Counted from the first letter of the stretch, positions 12,434 through 23,386 are shown. The stretch is DNA of 64,000 bases from Verrucomicrobiota bacterium (GCA_016871755.1 VHCJ01000005.1:62001-126000); one strand, 5' to 3'. The notes: generated by a model from the letters alone, not told the origin. Translations and numbers: made by a program.

Positions 12434-15322
12434 ATGGCGAAAGACCTCAAGGACACCCTGCAGCTACCCCGAACGGATTTCCCGATGCGGGCGAATTTGG
12501 TCCAGCGGGAACCCGCTCGCCTCTCGTGGTGGGAGCAATCAGACCTGTATGGAGCCATCCAAAGGACCCGTGCGGGCCGCCCCGCCTTCGTGCTCCACGA
12601 CGGCCCCCCGTTCACGAACGGGGACGTCCATATCGGCACCGCGCTGAACAAGACGCTGAAGGACATCACGCTGCGTTACAAGAACCTGCGTGGCTTCCGG
12701 ACGCCCTATGTGCCCGGCTGGGACTGCCATGGACTGCCGATCGAGCAGAAGGTCGCGCGTGAGTTGCAGGCCAAGGGCGAGACGGTGTCGACGTCCGGAC
12801 TCCGGGCCCGCTGCGACGCCTTTTCCGAAAGCTGGATTGAGCGTCAGACGACGCAGTTCAAGCGCCTTGGAGTGCTGGCGGATTGGGCGCACGAGTACAA
12901 GACGAAGGACCCCGAGTTCGAGGCGGACATTGTCCGAACCTTCGCAGCCTTCGTCGAACGAGGCTTGGTGTACCGGAGCAAGAAGCCGGTCTACTGGTCG
13001 ATCCCATTCGAGACGGCCCTCGCGGAGGCGGAAATCGAGTACCGCGACCATGTCTCACCCGCCATCTGGGTCCGGTTCCCGGTCCCCGCGGAAGAGGCGA
13101 CGACTCGATCCCTGCCGGCCGACAAGCCCCTCTCCGTGGTGATCTGGACCACGACCCCTTGGACCCTTCCCGCGAACCTCGCGATCGCGGTGCATCCGGA
13201 GGTTTCCTACGTTGTGGCCGACCTCGGTGCCGAACGCATCGTCGTGGCCGAGGCGCTTCTCGGCTCAGTCCTCGCCGCCGCGAAGATCGAGGCACCCGCC
13301 AGCGTGGTCGCGACGCGGCTCGGCCGCGACCTGGAGCACCTGGCGGCGCGACACCCCTTCATTGCGCGACCCGCACTGGTGGTGCTCGCGGACTACGTGA
13401 CCACCGACAGCGGCACGGGAGCGGTGCACACAGCTCCGGGGCATGGCGCGGAGGATCACGTGACCGGCCTGCGCTACGGCCTTCCGGCCTACTGCCCGGT
13501 GGGCGACGATGGACGCTACGTGGATGACGGGCAGATTCCGGCGGACTTTGTCGGCCTCTCCACGCTGGAGACGGTCGAAGACTTAGCGGCCAAGCGCACC
13601 TCGCCCGCCAACATCGCGGTGCTGAAGCGCCTTGCGGAGACCCAGACCCTCTTCGCGCGCCAGCGCTACGTCCATAGCTACCCCCACTGCTGGCGATCCA
13701 AGACTCCAATCATCTTCCGCGCGGTCGACCAGTGGTTCGTGAGCCTCGACGGTCGCGATGGTGCGGCCTCGGCGGGGTCGCCTCGCCAGGTGGCCCTGAA
13801 CGCCCTCCCGGGCGTGCGGTGGATTCCGGCGTGGGGTGAGAACCGCATCCGTGGCGCCGTCGAAGCACGTCCCGACTGGTGCATCAGCCGCCAGCGTTCG
13901 TGGGGGGTTCCGATCGTGGCGTTTTACGACTCCCGCCGCACCCCGTACCTTGATGCCGGCGTGGCGCGCGCGGTCGCAGCCAAGATCGCGGAGCGGGGAA
14001 GCAACCTGTGGTACGACTGCACCGCGGCGGAGATCCTCAGCGACATTCCCCTTCCCCCTGGCTGGCCGCCCGCGGCGGAGCTTACCGCCGGTCGGGACAC
14101 ACTCGATGTCTGGATCGACTCCGGATCCTCGCACGCCGCGGTGCTGCGTCGCCAGCAGGGCGACACCCAGTGGCCGGCGGATCTCTACTTGGAGGGCAGT
14201 GATCAACATCGTGGCTGGTTCCAATCGTCCCTATGGACCTCGGTCATCGCGTACGACGCCGCGCCCTACAAGGCGGTCCTGACGCACGGCTTCATCGTCG
14301 GCGAGGATGGCAAGAAGATCTCGAAGTCCGGCCAGTACGAGAAACCCCCGACGTCGGACAACTTCATCGCCCAGTACGGCGCGGATGTCATCCGCCTCTG
14401 GATCGCGTCGCAGAACTTCACCGAGGACATCACGCTCTCGGAGAAGATCCTGAACAACGCGGCGGAGGCGTACCGGCTTTTCCGCAACACCTTCCGGTAC
14501 CAGCTTTCCAATCTGTGTGACTTTGACGTTGGGCGTGACGCCGTGCCCTTCGAGCGCATGGATGCACTCGATCGGTGGGCGCTGCACCAGCTTTTCACGT
14601 TGGAACGCGAGTGCACGCAGGCCTACGACGCCTACGAATTCCACCGGGTGTACCAACTCTGCAACCAGTTCTGCGCGGTCACCCTGTCGGCGGTGTATCA
14701 CGACATCCTCAAGGATCGACTCTACACGCTCCGCACGACCCACCCGCTCCGCCGGTCGTCGCAGACCGCCATCCACCATCAGTTCCACACGCTGGTTCGG
14801 ATCCTTGCTCCGATCCTCACTCTGACGACGGACGAGGCTTGGTGCCATGCGCGGTTCAATCAGGACCTCCCCTCCGCGGAGGCGCTGGCCACCCGCGATC
14901 CGCGTGAGGCATCCATTCACCTGCAAGACTGGCCCTCGCTCCCCGCGGACTGGCACCAACCGGCCCTTGCCGCCGATCTAGCACGGCTCCTCGAGATCCG
15001 CCGCCGCGTCAACGAGGCGATCGAGCCGCTGCGGGCCGGCGGGAAACTGGGCAAGTCGCTCGACGCCGCGGTGCACATGGTGCCCGGAGACGCCGAAAGT
15101 GCGCGGCTCCTGGCCGCCCACGGCGAGTTCCTCCCCGAACTGTTCATCGTGTCCCACGTCGACGTGGCCCCGCGCCGGGAAGGCGACGGCGAGGTCGCGG
15201 TGACCGTCCGTCACGCCCAGGAACTCAGTCTTCAGCGCTGCCCACGTTGCTGGCGCTGGGTTCCCCAGCTTTGCCCCACCCCGCACGGCGACGTCTGCCC
15301 CCGCTGCGCCGACGCGCTCTAG
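12434..15322 (+). CDS. ileS: isoleucine-tRNA ligase
   Basis: Class I aminoacyl-tRNA synthetase charging tRNA-Ile. It has 962 residues. The N-terminal MAKDLKDTLQLPRTDFPMRANL is the usual bacterial IleS start and decides the ATG. Motifs are HIGT for HIGH in NGDVHIGTALNK, the editing-domain segments around WTTTPWTLPANLA and the late KISKS in DGKKISKSGQYEKP, equivalent to KMSKS. The C-terminus carries an intact CPRC...CPRC zinc ribbon (positions about 941-958), which marks the bacterial IleS1 class. The TraR/DksA-like gene starts 22 nt after the stop, followed by lspA. The ileS-lspA association is common in bacteria. Confidence 0.98.
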   Translation: MAKDLKDTLQLPRTDFPMRANLVQREPARLSWWEQSDLYGAIQRTRAGRPAFVLHDGPPFTNGDVHIGTALNKTLKDITLRYKNLRGFRTPYVPGWDCHGLPIEQKVARELQAKGETVSTSGLRARCDAFSESWIERQTTQFKRLGVLADWAHEYKTKDPEFEADIVRTFAAFVERGLVYRSKKPVYWSIPFETALAEAEIEYRDHVSPAIWVRFPVPAEEATTRSLPADKPLSVVIWTTTPWTLPANLAIAVHPEVSYVVADLGAERIVVAEALLGSVLAAAKIEAPASVVATRLGRDLEHLAARHPFIARPALVVLADYVTTDSGTGAVHTAPGHGAEDHVTGLRYGLPAYCPVGDDGRYVDDGQIPADFVGLSTLETVEDLAAKRTSPANIAVLKRLAETQTLFARQRYVHSYPHCWRSKTPIIFRAVDQWFVSLDGRDGAASAGSPRQVALNALPGVRWIPAWGENRIRGAVEARPDWCISRQRSWGVPIVAFYDSRRTPYLDAGVARAVAAKIAERGSNLWYDCTAAEILSDIPLPPGWPPAAELTAGRDTLDVWIDSGSSHAAVLRRQQGDTQWPADLYLEGSDQHRGWFQSSLWTSVIAYDAAPYKAVLTHGFIVGEDGKKISKSGQYEKPPTSDNFIAQYGADVIRLWIASQNFTEDITLSEKILNNAAEAYRLFRNTFRYQLSNLCDFDVGRDAVPFERMDALDRWALHQLFTLERECTQAYDAYEFHRVYQLCNQFCAVTLSAVYHDILKDRLYTLRTTHPLRRSSQTAIHHQFHTLVRILAPILTLTTDEAWCHARFNQDLPSAEALATRDPREASIHLQDWPSLPADWHQPALAADLARLLEIRRRVNEAIEPLRAGGKLGKSLDAAVHMVPGDAESARLLAAHGEFLPELFIVSHVDVAPRREGDGEVAVTVRHAQELSLQRCPRCWRWVPQLCPTPHGDVCPRCADAL

Positions 15323-15343
15323 AAAATCCCTAAGTACCCCGCC

Positions 15344-16450
15344 ATGGCCTCCAAGAAACCCGCCCGTCCGGTCAAGCCCGCCGCTGCCAAGAAGCCGTCC
15401 TCCTCTTCCGTGCAAAAGAAGCCCACTGCCGACAAGGCACGTCCCGCGATTCCCAAGCCCGCCGCCAAAGCGCCCCCGCCGAAGCCGTCGCCCGCCAAGG
15501 CCACGCCTCCCGCCAAGGCGAGCCCGCCGGCCAAGGCCCCCGCGCCCGCCAAGGCCACGGTGCCGGCCAAGCCCGCGGCACCCCCCAAGGCCCCGGTCGC
15601 CAAGGTTTCCCCGCTTCCGCCATCGCCCAAGCCGACGGCCGCCGCCGAAAAGCCGGTCCCGGCGTCCAAGCCGGAGTCGTCAGCCGATGGCGGCGACAAG
15701 GGGCGCGCCCGAGACGCACTGCGGAGCAAGATCCTCGGCAACCGGAAGCCGGCCAAGCCAATCGCCTTCTCCCTCGACGAAGTGCGCGAACTGGCCAAGG
15801 CGGCCGCCGCCAAGGGCGTCGAGACCCCGGCCAAGGGCAAGGTGGCAACCAGCAAGGGAAAGACCGACAAGGTCCCGGCGCGCAGTCCGGCCCCGAAGCC
15901 GGCGGTCCCGAATCACGTGAAGGCCGCCTCCCTCGCGGACATCCTCGGTTTCAATCCGCGAAAGGCCGCCGCTCCCAGTGCGAAGACGGACGCCGACATC
16001 CCCGAGAAGTTCCGTCGCTACTACCGGCTCCTCATCGAACTGCGCAACCACGTCACCGGCCAGCTCGACCAGCACACCGAGGACACTCTGAAGCGTTCTT
16101 CCAAGGAGGACGCCGGCGACCTTTCGAGCTATGGCCAGCACATGGCCGATGCGGGTACGGACACCTTCGACCGGGACTTCGCCCTCAGCCTCGTCTCCAG
16201 CGAGCAGGAAGCCCTCTCCGAGATCGAGGCGGCCATTCAACGCATCAAGGCAGGCACCTATGGCACGTGCGAAATCAGCCAGAAGCCCATCGCCAAGGAA
16301 CGACTCCTTGCCGTCCCGTTCACCCGCTACTCGGCCGAGGCCCAGAAGGAAATCGAGCGCAATCGATACCGCGCCCGCACCGGCGCCGGCCTGTTCGGCG
16401 AGCTTGGCGATGAGGGGGCCTCGATCAGTGGCGGCAGCGACGACGATTGA
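15344..16450 (+). CDS. TraR/DksA-like protein with Ala/Lys/Pro-rich N-terminus and degenerate zinc finger
   Basis: 368 residues in two parts. Residues 1 to about 200 are low-complexity and rich in Ala, Lys and Pro, including a six-residue PPAKA-type repeat, probably disordered and nucleic-acid-binding by charge. Residues about 215-345 match the TraR/DksA fold: a coiled-coil region with ADAGTDTFDRDFA and the finger start GTYGTCE. Only one of the four zinc cysteines remains (C309). The CxxC partner reads CEIS, and the second pair reads RYSAE. Canonical DksA binds RNA polymerase through its secondary channel, and this protein may do so without zinc. It sits between ileS and lspA, overlapping a possible TTG start of lspA. 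Confidence 0.8.
   Translation: MASKKPARPVKPAAAKKPSSSSVQKKPTADKARPAIPKPAAKAPPPKPSPAKATPPAKASPPAKAPAPAKATVPAKPAAPPKAPVAKVSPLPPSPKPTAAAEKPVPASKPESSADGGDKGRARDALRSKILGNRKPAKPIAFSLDEVRELAKAAAAKGVETPAKGKVATSKGKTDKVPARSPAPKPAVPNHVKAASLADILGFNPRKAAAPSAKTDADIPEKFRRYYRLLIELRNHVTGQLDQHTEDTLKRSSKEDAGDLSSYGQHMADAGTDTFDRDFALSLVSSEQEALSEIEAAIQRIKAGTYGTCEISQKPIAKERLLAVPFTRYSAEAQKEIERNRYRARTGAGLFGELGDEGASISGGSDDD
15494..15605 (+). repeat. 18-bp tandem repeat inside the TraR/DksA-like gene
   Basis: GCCAAGG-type units recur at about 15494, 15512, 15530, 15548, 15566 and 15584 with 18-bp spacing, then a shorter step to 15599. The unit encodes a six-residue Pro/Ala/Lys repeat (PPAKAS-like). The repeat is in frame and therefore protein-level. 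Copy number may vary between strains. Confidence 0.7.
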
Positions 16451-16992
16451 GCGCCCCAGTGTCCAGTCCCAACCCGCCCGCGCCCGCCCCGGCTGACCGG
16501 GCCCGGCGAATCCTCGCGTACCGCCGCTTCTGGATCCTCGCGGTCTCGGTCTTTCTCCTCGACCAAGCCTCAAAGGCTTGGATCTTCGCCACGATCCCGT
16601 ACGGGACCTACAGCCCGCCTGGTGCCATCACCGTCATCGACGGCTTCTTCCACCTCGTTCACGTCGGCAACACCGGTGCGGCGTGGAGCCTATTCAGCGG
16701 TCGGAGCACGCTCCTCGCCGGCCTCGCCGCGCTGACCCTCGCCGCCATCTACCTCTGGCGAGCGACCCTCGGACTGCGCAGCGTCACCGTGCAAACCGGA
16801 TTCGGTCTGCTCTGCGGCGGGATCGTGGGCAACTTCGTTGACCGCCTGCTCCACGGTCACGTGGTCGACTTCATCGACCTGCACTTCGGTTCCTACATCT
16901 ACCCCACCTTCAATGTGGCCGACGCCGGAATCTGCGTCGGCGTGGGACTCTACATGCTCTGGACCCTCCGCCAACCCGCGGGCACCCCTTGA
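16447..16992 (+). CDS. lspA: lipoprotein signal peptidase
   Basis: Inner-membrane aspartic protease that cleaves signal peptides of prolipoproteins. Up to 181 residues, with four hydrophobic segments. Conserved blocks are VFLLDQASKAW, GNTGAAWSLFSG, GGIVGNFVDRLLHGHVVDFID with a catalytic Asp, and FNVADAGICVG with the second catalytic Asp. The start is uncertain: TTG at 16447 overlaps the upstream stop (TTGA), and an in-frame GTG at 16459 is equally likely. Substrates encoded here include several lipobox proteins (41.8-43.2 kb and the M48 protease). Confidence 0.94.
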   Translation: MSAPVSSPNPPAPAPADRARRILAYRRFWILAVSVFLLDQASKAWIFATIPYGTYSPPGAITVIDGFFHLVHVGNTGAAWSLFSGRSTLLAGLAALTLAAIYLWRATLGLRSVTVQTGFGLLCGGIVGNFVDRLLHGHVVDFIDLHFGSYIYPTFNVADAGICVGVGLYMLWTLRQPAGTP

Positions 16993-17017
16993 TTGCGGCT
17001 CCGGGTCGAGATTCCGT

Positions 17018-17045
17018 TTGCGCTTCGGCCCACCACCTTTACCTC
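17018..17045 (+). promoter_or_regulatory. candidate guaB promoter
   Basis: TTGCGC (17018-17023), 16 bp, TACCTC (17040-17045), then 4 nt and the guaB ATG. Spacing and distance to the ATG are the same as at eno, so transcription should start at or next to the start codon (leaderless mRNA). The -35 box is identical to the one before the 43-kb operon. Confidence 0.45.
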
Positions 17046-17049
17046 CTTC

Positions 17050-18645
<1,596 letters not shown>

Positions 18646-18712
18646 ACCGTCGTCCTGCTGAGGTACCGACCGAGGTTATTCACCCGGTTGGGGACGAAGC
18701 CGGCGTCAGGCT

Positions 18713-18743
18713 CCCGGAGGCAACTCCGGGGCGATGGTTTTTT
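18713..18743 (+). terminator. rho-independent-like terminator after guaB
   Basis: Perfect 7-bp stem CCCGGAG / CTCCGGG closed by a GCAA tetraloop (18713-18730). A run of six T residues lies at 18738-18743, 7 nt beyond the stem. It is located 68 nt after the guaB stop. Confidence 0.6.
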
Positions 18744-18819
18744 CGTTTGCGCTGGAGGGCCGGGAACGGCTTGAAAGTGCGGGCAACAGGGGGTTCGCCT
18801 CGGTTGCCTTCCCGGAACC

Positions 18820-20364
18820 ATGTCGCTCCTTCCCTTCTCCAGCCAGCTTATCGCCGATGTCGGCATTTCCCTCGGAGACGAGGGCAAGGGGCGTTTGATC
18901 CCGGAGATTGCCCACGAACTCGCGTCGTCCGCCCATCCCGTCAGCGTCGTGCTGAAGGTCAACGGCGGGGCCAACTCCGGCCACACCGCGGCGGGCATCA
19001 AGCTCAACCTCTTGCCCTCGGGCTTGGTCGAGCGCGCCATCCGCCATCTCGCCATCGGCAGCGGCGTGGTCGCCGATCCGCGAAAGATCCACTGGGAGGC
19101 CCGTCCGCTCGAAGCCCGCGGGTTCGAGGTCTACGGCCGCCTCCTCGTGGACGAGCGCACGCTGGTCTCCGACCTCACGCACCGCCTGCTCGATCTGGCA
19201 TGGGAGGACTACCGCGTGCACGTGCTCGCCGAGGAACCACGCGGCTCCACCGGGCGCGGCATCACCCCGGCCTACCAGGACGAGGTCGGCCAATGGCAGA
19301 TCACGTACGCCGACTTCCTCGGCTCGCGCGATGACTTCGCCCGGAAGGTCACCCAGCGCGCGGACCGCGCCCTGCGGACGATCGAAAACGTCTGCCGGGT
19401 TTCGCCCGGGCGTTTCGCCGAGTTTTTCAGCCGGCTGACCGCCGCGGAGCTGCGCGCCAACGCCGAGCCGGTCGCCGACGGGGTCTTTCCGAAGGAGGAA
19501 TTCGACTTCACCCGTTTCCAAGGCTCCGAACCGTTCAGCCTCAACCTCGATGCGCTGGTCGCCACCTACTGGGATGCCGGTCAGGCCCTGCGTCGCAGCA
19601 TCGGCGAGGTGCGGGAACTCATTCTGTCGGAGACGGCCGCCGGCCGCTCCGTCATCGGGGAGTTCGGACAGGCCTACTGGCTCGACAAGCGACATGGCTT
19701 CTCGCCGAACGTCACGGCGTCCCATACTTACACGCCCGAGTTCTTCGAAAGCGCCGGCATCCCGGTCCAGGCCATCCACACCTTTGGCGTCGCCAAGGCC
19801 TACGACACCAAGGTCGGCACGCACACGTTCCTGACCCAGATGGATCCACAGCACCCGCTGTCCGAGATCCTCCAAAAACTCGAGTTCGGCACCAGCACCG
19901 GCCGCCAGCGGATGGTCGGATGGTTCGATGCGGTCGAAAAAGGCGACGCCCTCCGCTACGGGGGTTTCCAGGACCTGATGATCAACAAGGCCGACGCCCT
20001 GACCCATCGCGGGGCTTGGAACGGCGATCTTCTGATCGCCGTCGCCTACGAGGACGCCGCCGGCCGACGCTACCACCATGTGCCGCGAAACGAGGCGGTC
20101 CGCCGAACCCTTCGTCCCGTCTACACCCGCCACCCCGGCTGGACCACCGACATCTCCCAGGTCCGGCAGTTCGGTGACCTGCCGCGGAATGCACAAACCT
20201 ACGTCGCCGCCATGATGCGCTCCATCGTCGAGGTGGCCGTTGGCAGCAGTGCGTCACCCAGACCGAATGCTCTTCCCAACCTCCGCTACCTCGGAGTCGG
20301 TCCCAATCCGTCGCAGATCATCAAGGACGTACCGGCGACCGCCGATCTCCTCGGGATGCGCTGA
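18820..20364 (+). CDS. purA: divergent adenylosuccinate synthetase family protein
   Basis: 514 residues against about 430 for usual PurA. PurA forms adenylosuccinate from IMP, aspartate and GTP. Recognisable blocks are SLGDEGKGR (residues 18-25; catalytic Asp20 kept), NGGANSGHT (NAGHT in PurA), [10 protein letters not shown] (142-151), the altered IMP-site segment [24 protein letters not shown], and [14 protein letters not shown] (GRRRR-GW in PurA). Extra length is spread through the middle. Retained Asp20 and the Arg cluster argue for a working enzyme. The guaB neighbour supports AMP synthesis. Whether it is the only PurA in the genome cannot be seen. A paralogue with a different substrate is the main alternative. 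Confidence 0.8.
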   Translation: MSLLPFSSQLIADVGISLGDEGKGRLIPEIAHELASSAHPVSVVLKVNGGANSGHTAAGIKLNLLPSGLVERAIRHLAIGSGVVADPRKIHWEARPLEARGFEVYGRLLVDERTLVSDLTHRLLDLAWEDYRVHVLAEEPRGSTGRGITPAYQDEVGQWQITYADFLGSRDDFARKVTQRADRALRTIENVCRVSPGRFAEFFSRLTAAELRANAEPVADGVFPKEEFDFTRFQGSEPFSLNLDALVATYWDAGQALRRSIGEVRELILSETAAGRSVIGEFGQAYWLDKRHGFSPNVTASHTYTPEFFESAGIPVQAIHTFGVAKAYDTKVGTHTFLTQMDPQHPLSEILQKLEFGTSTGRQRMVGWFDAVEKGDALRYGGFQDLMINKADALTHRGAWNGDLLIAVAYEDAAGRRYHHVPRNEAVRRTLRPVYTRHPGWTTDISQVRQFGDLPRNAQTYVAAMMRSIVEVAVGSSASPRPNALPNLRYLGVGPNPSQIIKDVPATADLLGMR

Positions 20365-20385
20365 GCGTCCCGCGGGATCGCGACC

Positions 20386-21684
20386 TCAGAAATCCTGAAG
20401 TCGCCCTTCCCCAGGCCCGCGGCCCGGGCTGATCCGCGTCATGACTTCGCCGAGGAGGTAGATCGAACCGGTGACCACGACCACCTCGTCGCCGCGTCCG
20501 GCCCGGCAGGTCTCGGGATCCGGAAAGAGCGAGGCCAGGTCGCGCCGGAAAACTCCCCCCGCATAGCCCGGCGGGATCAGCGACTCCAACTCGGCGAAGC
20601 TGCAGGCCCGGGCCTGCTGGGGGACCACCAGATGGATCTCGGCGGCGAACTCCGCGACGGTCCGCAGAAGGGCGCTCGCGCGGGCGACGCCGAGGGCGCC
20701 GGTGACCACCACCGGGCGCTTCCCCTCCTCCTCGACCAAACGACGGAGGTTGGTCTCCAGCACCTCCGCGCCCTCCGGGTTGTGCGAAGCGTCCAGAATC
20801 AGCCGACGGCTGCCGAGCGTGACCCGCTGCCATCGCCCCGGCCACTGGACCCGGCTCAGGCCCCGCCGCACCGCGTCCTCCGTGACTCCCCACGAGGCCG
20901 GCAACTCCCGGGCCAGCAACGTGGCGGTGGCGGCATTCCAGCGCTGGTAGTCCCCCTCCAGGTTGGTGTGGGGATACCCGGCGAGGTCCTCCCCGAACAG
21001 CTCGCGGACCGAGCGGAGCGCGCTACCGCGCTCCCGGGCCACCGCCCGCACCACCGCCTCGGCCTCCGGTGGCAAGCGGCCCATCACCACCGGCCGCCCG
21101 GGCTTCACGATTCCGGCCTTCTCCGCCGCGATCAGAGCCGGAGTATGCCCGAGCAACTCGCAATGATCCAAGCCAATCGAGGTGATCGCCGTGACTTCAG
21201 GTTGCACGACGTTGGTGGCGTCCAACCGCCCCCCCAGCCCGACCTCGATCACCGCCGCGTCGCAGCCCTTTCGCGCGAACTGCAGGAAGGCCATCGCCGT
21301 CATGAACTCAAAAAACGTGGGGTGAAGATCCGGTCCGCGCCGCCCCAGTGCCTCGGCGATCGGCCGGAGTTCCCGCGTGTAGGCGACGATTTCCCGCTCC
21401 TGCAGGTGCTCACCGTCAACCTGCACGCGCTCACCCAGCCGGATCAGGTGGGGCGACGTGTACAGGCCCGTCCGCTTCCCGGACTCCCTCAGGATCGAAG
21501 CCATCATCGCCGCGGTGGAGCCTTTGCCGTTGGTGCCCGCGATGTGGATGACGGGATACTGGCGCTCGGGGTGTCCGAGTTCCTCCACGAACAGCCGCAT
21601 CCGATCGATGCCGAAGCTCACCCCCTTCGCCTTCAGCGAAAAGAGGTAATCCTGCACCGCCGGATAGTCCGCCAAGGCGTCCAT
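20386..21684 (-). CDS. folC: bifunctional folylpolyglutamate / dihydrofolate synthase
   Basis: Mur-ligase-fold enzyme adding glutamate to dihydropteroate and folates. It has 432 residues from the ATG at 21684. A GTG one codon upstream is possible. The ATP loop HIAGTNGKGSTAAM lies near residue 50. Family blocks TGLYTSPHLIRLGERVQVDG, EVGLGGRLDATNV and ILDASHNPEGAE are present. It is the last gene of a minus-strand run beginning with the manC-type gene. The order accD-folC is a common bacterial neighbour pair, although accD's zinc ribbon is unusual here. Confidence 0.95.
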   Translation of the reverse strand: MDALADYPAVQDYLFSLKAKGVSFGIDRMRLFVEELGHPERQYPVIHIAGTNGKGSTAAMMASILRESGKRTGLYTSPHLIRLGERVQVDGEHLQEREIVAYTRELRPIAEALGRRGPDLHPTFFEFMTAMAFLQFARKGCDAAVIEVGLGGRLDATNVVQPEVTAITSIGLDHCELLGHTPALIAAEKAGIVKPGRPVVMGRLPPEAEAVVRAVARERGSALRSVRELFGEDLAGYPHTNLEGDYQRWNAATATLLARELPASWGVTEDAVRRGLSRVQWPGRWQRVTLGSRRLILDASHNPEGAEVLETNLRRLVEEEGKRPVVVTGALGVARASALLRTVAEFAAEIHLVVPQQARACSFAELESLIPPGYAGGVFRRDLASLFPDPETCRAGRGDEVVVVTGSIYLLGEVMTRISPGRGPGEGRLQDF

Positions 21685-21726
21685 CACTCCCCCTGAAACC
21701 GATGTCCCGATCGTCCGCCGGTGGCT

Positions 21727-22593
21727 TCAGCCGGCATCGCGACCCAGACGCCGCTTCAGGTGCAGCGCCGAAAGGACCGACGCTAGGTGGGAGCGCATCT
21801 CAAGGCGGCTGACAACTTGGTCGATCAGGCCGTGCTTCAAAAGGAACTCGGCACTCTGGAAACCAGCGGGCAGCGTCTGTTTCGTGGTCTCCTTGATCAC
21901 CCGCGCCCCGGCGAACCCGATCAGGGCCCCCGGTTCCGCGATATTGACGTCGCCCAGCGTCGCAAAACTCGCCGTCACGCCACCCATCGTCGGGTGGGTC
22001 AAGACCGAGACGAAGGGAAGCCCGGCCTGAGCGAGGCGTCCCAGTGCGGCGCTCGTTTTCGCCATCTGCATGAGCGAGAAGATGCCTTCCTGCATGCGGG
22101 CGCCACCCGAGGCGCTGAAGATGATGCAGGGAACTTTCTCGCGGATCGCCGCCTCGACGGCGCGGGTGATCTTTTCCCCGACGGCAGAACCCATCGCCCC
22201 GCCGCAAAACCGGAAATCCATCACCGCCACCGAGACGCGGATGCCTTCAATCGAACCCAAGCCACAGACGACGGCCTCCTTCAGCCCGCTCTCCTTCTCG
22301 TACTTCCGGATCCGGTCCGGATAGGCCTGCGAGTCCACGAACCCAAGCGGATCGGCCGAAATGACATCCGCATCCGACTCCACGAACGTCTCCGGGTCGA
22401 AGAGGGCCTCGATCCGCTGCCTTGCCCCGATGGGGAAGTGGTAGCCGCTCTTGGACACCACCATCTGGTTGGACTCAAGCTCCTTGTTGAAGACGATCTC
22501 TCCCGAGAGCGGACACTTGGTCCACAGCCCTTTCGGGATGTCCTTCTTCTTCACCACCACCGTGGAGTACTTCGGCTTGCTGAAGAGCGACAT
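21727..22593 (-). CDS. accD: acetyl-CoA carboxylase carboxyltransferase subunit beta, zinc ribbon degenerate
   Basis: Beta subunit of the carboxyltransferase that makes malonyl-CoA for fatty-acid synthesis. It has 288 residues from the ATG reading MSLFSKPKYS. The crotonase-fold core is clear: FCGGAMGSAVGEK, SASGGARMQEG, LTHPTMGGVTASFA. In E. coli AccD an N-terminal ribbon holds zinc with four Cys (CDSC...CPKC). Here only the first remains (C27), and the others read Ser30, Val46 and Ser49. The ribbon sequence around them (GEIVFNKELESN, YHFPIGARQRIEALFD) is otherwise conserved. Zinc binding by this route is therefore probably lost. It lies 37 nt after comF and before folC. Confidence 0.93.
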   Translation of the reverse strand: MSLFSKPKYSTVVVKKKDIPKGLWTKCPLSGEIVFNKELESNQMVVSKSGYHFPIGARQRIEALFDPETFVESDADVISADPLGFVDSQAYPDRIRKYEKESGLKEAVVCGLGSIEGIRVSVAVMDFRFCGGAMGSAVGEKITRAVEAAIREKVPCIIFSASGGARMQEGIFSLMQMAKTSAALGRLAQAGLPFVSVLTHPTMGGVTASFATLGDVNIAEPGALIGFAGARVIKETTKQTLPAGFQSAEFLLKHGLIDQVVSRLEMRSHLASVLSALHLKRRLGRDAG

Positions 22594-22630
22594 ACTGGGG
22601 AAAGCAGGCGATCCGGAAACGGACTTGAAC

Positions 22631-23386
22631 TCAACCGTGGCCAAACGTCACGACGTCCAGCTTCAACGCCCCTGCGTCGCGCAGTGCAACCGCACAACTG
22701 TTGAGCGTGGAACCCGTGGTGAAGACATCATCGACAAGCACGTAACGTGTCCGGGGAACGATGGTCGCCCCGGAAACGAGTGCAAAGGCATTTTTGAGGT
22801 TCTCCCGCCGCCGCTCCCGATCGAAGGCCGTTTGCGTTACGGTGTCCACCGTCCGCCGCAGGAGGCTGCGCACGCACGTCGCACCGCCCGCTTCGCGGGC
22901 CAGAACCGTCGCGATCAGGTGGCTTTGATTGAAGCCTCGCTCGCGCTGCTTTCGGGGGTGGAGGGGCACCGGTACGAGGGTCGCATCACGCACATGATCA
23001 ATGACATGCCAACTAGCTCGAAGCACGGAGGCCATGTCTTCGAGGACCTGGCGGCCGCCGTGGTACTTGAGCTCGATCACGAGGGCTCGCGCTGCACCGC
23101 GCAGCAGAACCGCCGACGCCCCGGCCCCGAAGCATGGATCCAAGCGTGCGCAGTGCGGGCAGGTCCGTTCTCCCTCCACCACCCCGAAGAAGGGGTGACC
23201 ACAGACGCCGCAGGCCGGTCGTCGGATCCACGGGAACCCCCGTTCACACGCTCCGCAGAGATGCCGGAACGGGGTGTCGTCCTCCACCGGACCACGGCAG
23301 TCCACGCACACCCGCGGGAACAGGGCCTCCGCGAGGCCGCCCAGCATCGTTCGCGCCGCCGCGGTCACGCCTTTCAACCCGCGCAT
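22631..23386 (-). CDS. comF: ComF family phosphoribosyltransferase-fold protein
   Basis: 251 residues from the ATG that begins MRGLKGVTAAARTML. The frame is open to 23539, but that extension is Pro/Gly/Ala-rich and would overlap truA. The N-terminal zinc-finger-like part keeps its cysteines (CVDC, CGAC, CGVC, CPHC). The C-terminal PRPP-loop motif is YVLVDDVFTTGSTLN. ComF proteins function in DNA uptake by competent cells, and the family also occurs in non-competent bacteria, where the role is unclear. No other competence gene is in this window. Confidence 0.88.
   Translation of the reverse strand: MRGLKGVTAAARTMLGGLAEALFPRVCVDCRGPVEDDTPFRHLCGACERGFPWIRRPACGVCGHPFFGVVEGERTCPHCARLDPCFGAGASAVLLRGAARALVIELKYHGGRQVLEDMASVLRASWHVIDHVRDATLVPVPLHPRKQRERGFNQSHLIATVLAREAGGATCVRSLLRRTVDTVTQTAFDRERRRENLKNAFALVSGATIVPRTRYVLVDDVFTTGSTLNSCAVALRDAGALKLDVVTFGHG

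Noticed and set aside
15494-15605. CRISPR-like repeats
   Set aside because: The 18-bp periodic units are contiguous, in frame and encode a Pro/Ala/Lys repeat. There are no spacers.
18820-20364. Phage-type PurZ (2-aminoadenylosuccinate synthetase)
   Set aside because: PurZ replaces the catalytic Asp of GDEGKG. Here the Asp is kept, and no other Z-genome gene is present.
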